From NCBI GenBank assembly GCA_024638645.1, contig JAHEJX010000002.1, positions 1 through 64,000 of the forward strand: a stretch of DNA of 64,000 nucleotides, written 5' to 3'. Position 1 is the stretch's first letter, and each line of letters starts with the position of its first letter. Origin of the DNA: Actinomycetes bacterium. Its GTDB lineage: Bacteria; Actinomycetota; Acidimicrobiia; Spongiisociales; UBA5794. Both the position numbers and the translations under genes were made by a program. The notes beneath the pieces were generated by a model. That model had not been told where the DNA came from and searched no databases. It worked only from the letters and a program-made list of their open reading frames with translations. Below are positions 63,063 through 64,000 of the stretch, in pieces.

Positions 63063-64000
63063 GTGATCCGCACTATCGAGCTGTCCGAGCTGTCTTCCGT
63101 CACCAGACGAGAGTTGACCCGCCGTTCCCCCGTTGCCGACCCGGCGGTGCGCGACGGAGCGAGAGCCATAGTGGCTGCGGTCCGAGCGGGTGGCGACGCC
63201 GCTCTGGCTGATGCTTCTGCTCAGTACGGCGGTGCCCTTCGTGACGGATCGTTCTCCATCGACCCGGCCCAGTTCGCCGCGGCCGCCTCCCGACTCGATC
63301 CGGCGCTTCTCGCCGGCCTCGAAGCGGCCCATGCCGCTATTACAGCTGTGCACGGCTCACAACTCCCAGCCCCGACCCGGGTATCTCCCCTACCCGGCGT
63401 CGCCGTCGAAAGACGATGGTCGCCGATGCGGCGAGTCGGCATCTATGCCCCGGGCGGGCTCGCCGCCTACCCGTCCTCTGTGCTGATGGGAGCCGTCCCT
63501 GCCGCAATTGCCGGAGTGGACGAGATCGTCGTCGCCAGCCCGGCGGGACCCGACGGTTCCGTTTCTGATGTGGTGCTGGCAGCATGCGCCGTGGCAGGAA
63601 TCACAGAGTTCTACGCGATGGGGGGCGCCCAGGCTGTGGCCGCTCTCGCCTATGGCACCGAGTCCATCGCTCCAGTCGACAAGATCGTTGGCCCCGGCAA
63701 CGCCTGGGTCACGGCCGCCAAGCTGGAGGTATTCGGCGTATGCGGCATCGACCTGCCGGCGGGACCAAGCGAGGCCCTCGAGATCGTCGACTCTTCTGCG
63801 CAGCCCAGAGCGGTTGCCGCCGACCTGATCAGCCAGGCAGAACACGGTCCGGACTCGGTCGCAGTCATGGTCGCCGTAGGAGCGCCCGTCGCTGCTGCCG
63901 TCACGGCCGAGATCGAGCCGCTACTTGGTCGGCTCGACCGCTCTGAGATCATTCGATCCGCGTTGAAGAAGAATGCCCTCATAGCCATTGCCGAGGACCT
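63063..64000 (+). CDS. hisD: Histidinol dehydrogenase (cut by window edge)
   Basis: The last two steps of histidine synthesis, histidinol to histidine. Not listed in the ORF track because no stop falls in the window. From the GTG at 63063 (AGGAAA 5-6 nt upstream) about 312 residues are visible. RVGIYAPGGLAAYPSSVLMGAVPA, VGPGNAWVTAAK, DLPAGPSEALEI and SQAEHGPDS mark the NAD and zinc/active-site regions. It follows hisG by 10 bp and is in its operon. The C-terminal ~115 residues lie beyond the window. Confidence 0.93.
   Translation, partial: MIRTIELSELSSVTRRELTRRSPVADPAVRDGARAIVAAVRAGGDAALADASAQYGGALRDGSFSIDPAQFAAAASRLDPALLAGLEAAHAAITAVHGSQLPAPTRVSPLPGVAVERRWSPMRRVGIYAPGGLAAYPSSVLMGAVPAAIAGVDEIVVASPAGPDGSVSDVVLAACAVAGITEFYAMGGAQAVAALAYGTESIAPVDKIVGPGNAWVTAAKLEVFGVCGIDLPAGPSEALEIVDSSAQPRAVAADLISQAEHGPDSVAVMVAVGAPVAAAVTAEIEPLLGRLDRSEIIRSALKKNALIAIAED

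Overview
This window looks like chromosomal DNA of a high-GC actinobacterium, most likely Acidimicrobiia or a close relative (inferred from gene content, no database search). Pointers are a Cdc48-like AAA+ ATPase with a CDC48 N-domain (Cpa-type), a DEDDh exonuclease/GIY-YIG fusion, DUF3040 and septum-formation proteins, an F420-type LLM oxidoreductase, surface proteins with long Thr/Pro linkers, many TTG/GTG starts, and many genes whose -10 box lies 6-8 nt before the start codon (leaderless mRNAs). Most genes are housekeeping. I see no tRNA, rRNA, CRISPR array, insertion sequence or prophage. The window cuts a Nei/Fpg glycosylase at the left edge and hisD at the right edge.

Layout. 1-7.1 kb: nei end; then a minus-strand signalling island with two paralogous membrane histidine kinases (one lacking its phospho-acceptor His), each paired with a predicted surface/membrane protein; a resolvase-like protein and two unknowns follow. 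7.4-12 kb: MoxR ATPase, DUF58 and transglutaminase operon. 12-16.4 kb: MerR regulator, DUF3040, dinB, histidine phosphatase, lipoprotein and membrane proteins. 16.4-27.5 kb: a long minus-strand run with queG, a phosphoesterase, SRPBCC, an ArsA-like ATPase, glucokinase, DUF1232, an AlaC-like aminotransferase and the fatty-acid cluster fabD-fabH-fabG-acpP-fabF. 27.5-33.5 kb: stand-alone TOPRIM protein, Cys-rich small protein, LLM oxidoreductase, VOC protein, Lrp regulator divergent from hpd, lipoprotein, CorA. 33.7-39.9 kb: ilvB-ilvN-ilvC-leuA-leuB behind an attenuator with a ten-codon leader peptide containing Leu-Val-Leu-Ile. 40-45 kb: M1 peptidase, a four-module secreted protein, and an ECF sigma/anti-sigma/MscS cluster. 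45.4-52.2 kb: pntAA-pntAB-pntB, nitroreductase, ABC exporter, metK. 52.2-61 kb: AlkA-like glycosylase, septum-formation protein, TPM-domain protein, SpoU methyltransferase, an SOS-box-controlled Cho/UvrC-like nuclease and the Cpa ATPase. 61-64 kb: hisA divergent from a TrpR-family regulator followed by hisG and hisD.

The most informative signals are regulatory. They are: three matches to the sigma-28 (FliA/WhiG) promoter TAAA-N16-GCCGAWAN, two before the kinases and one before the septum-formation gene; a perfect CRP/GlxR-type palindrome; a complete branched-chain attenuator; an 18-bp perfect LexA palindrome between a -35 and a -10; a long palindrome between hisA and the TrpR-like regulator; and three intergenic islands of GTATC/GATAC palindromes. 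The best candidate for an undescribed system is the sigma-28-driven kinase/pseudokinase pair with its surface partners.
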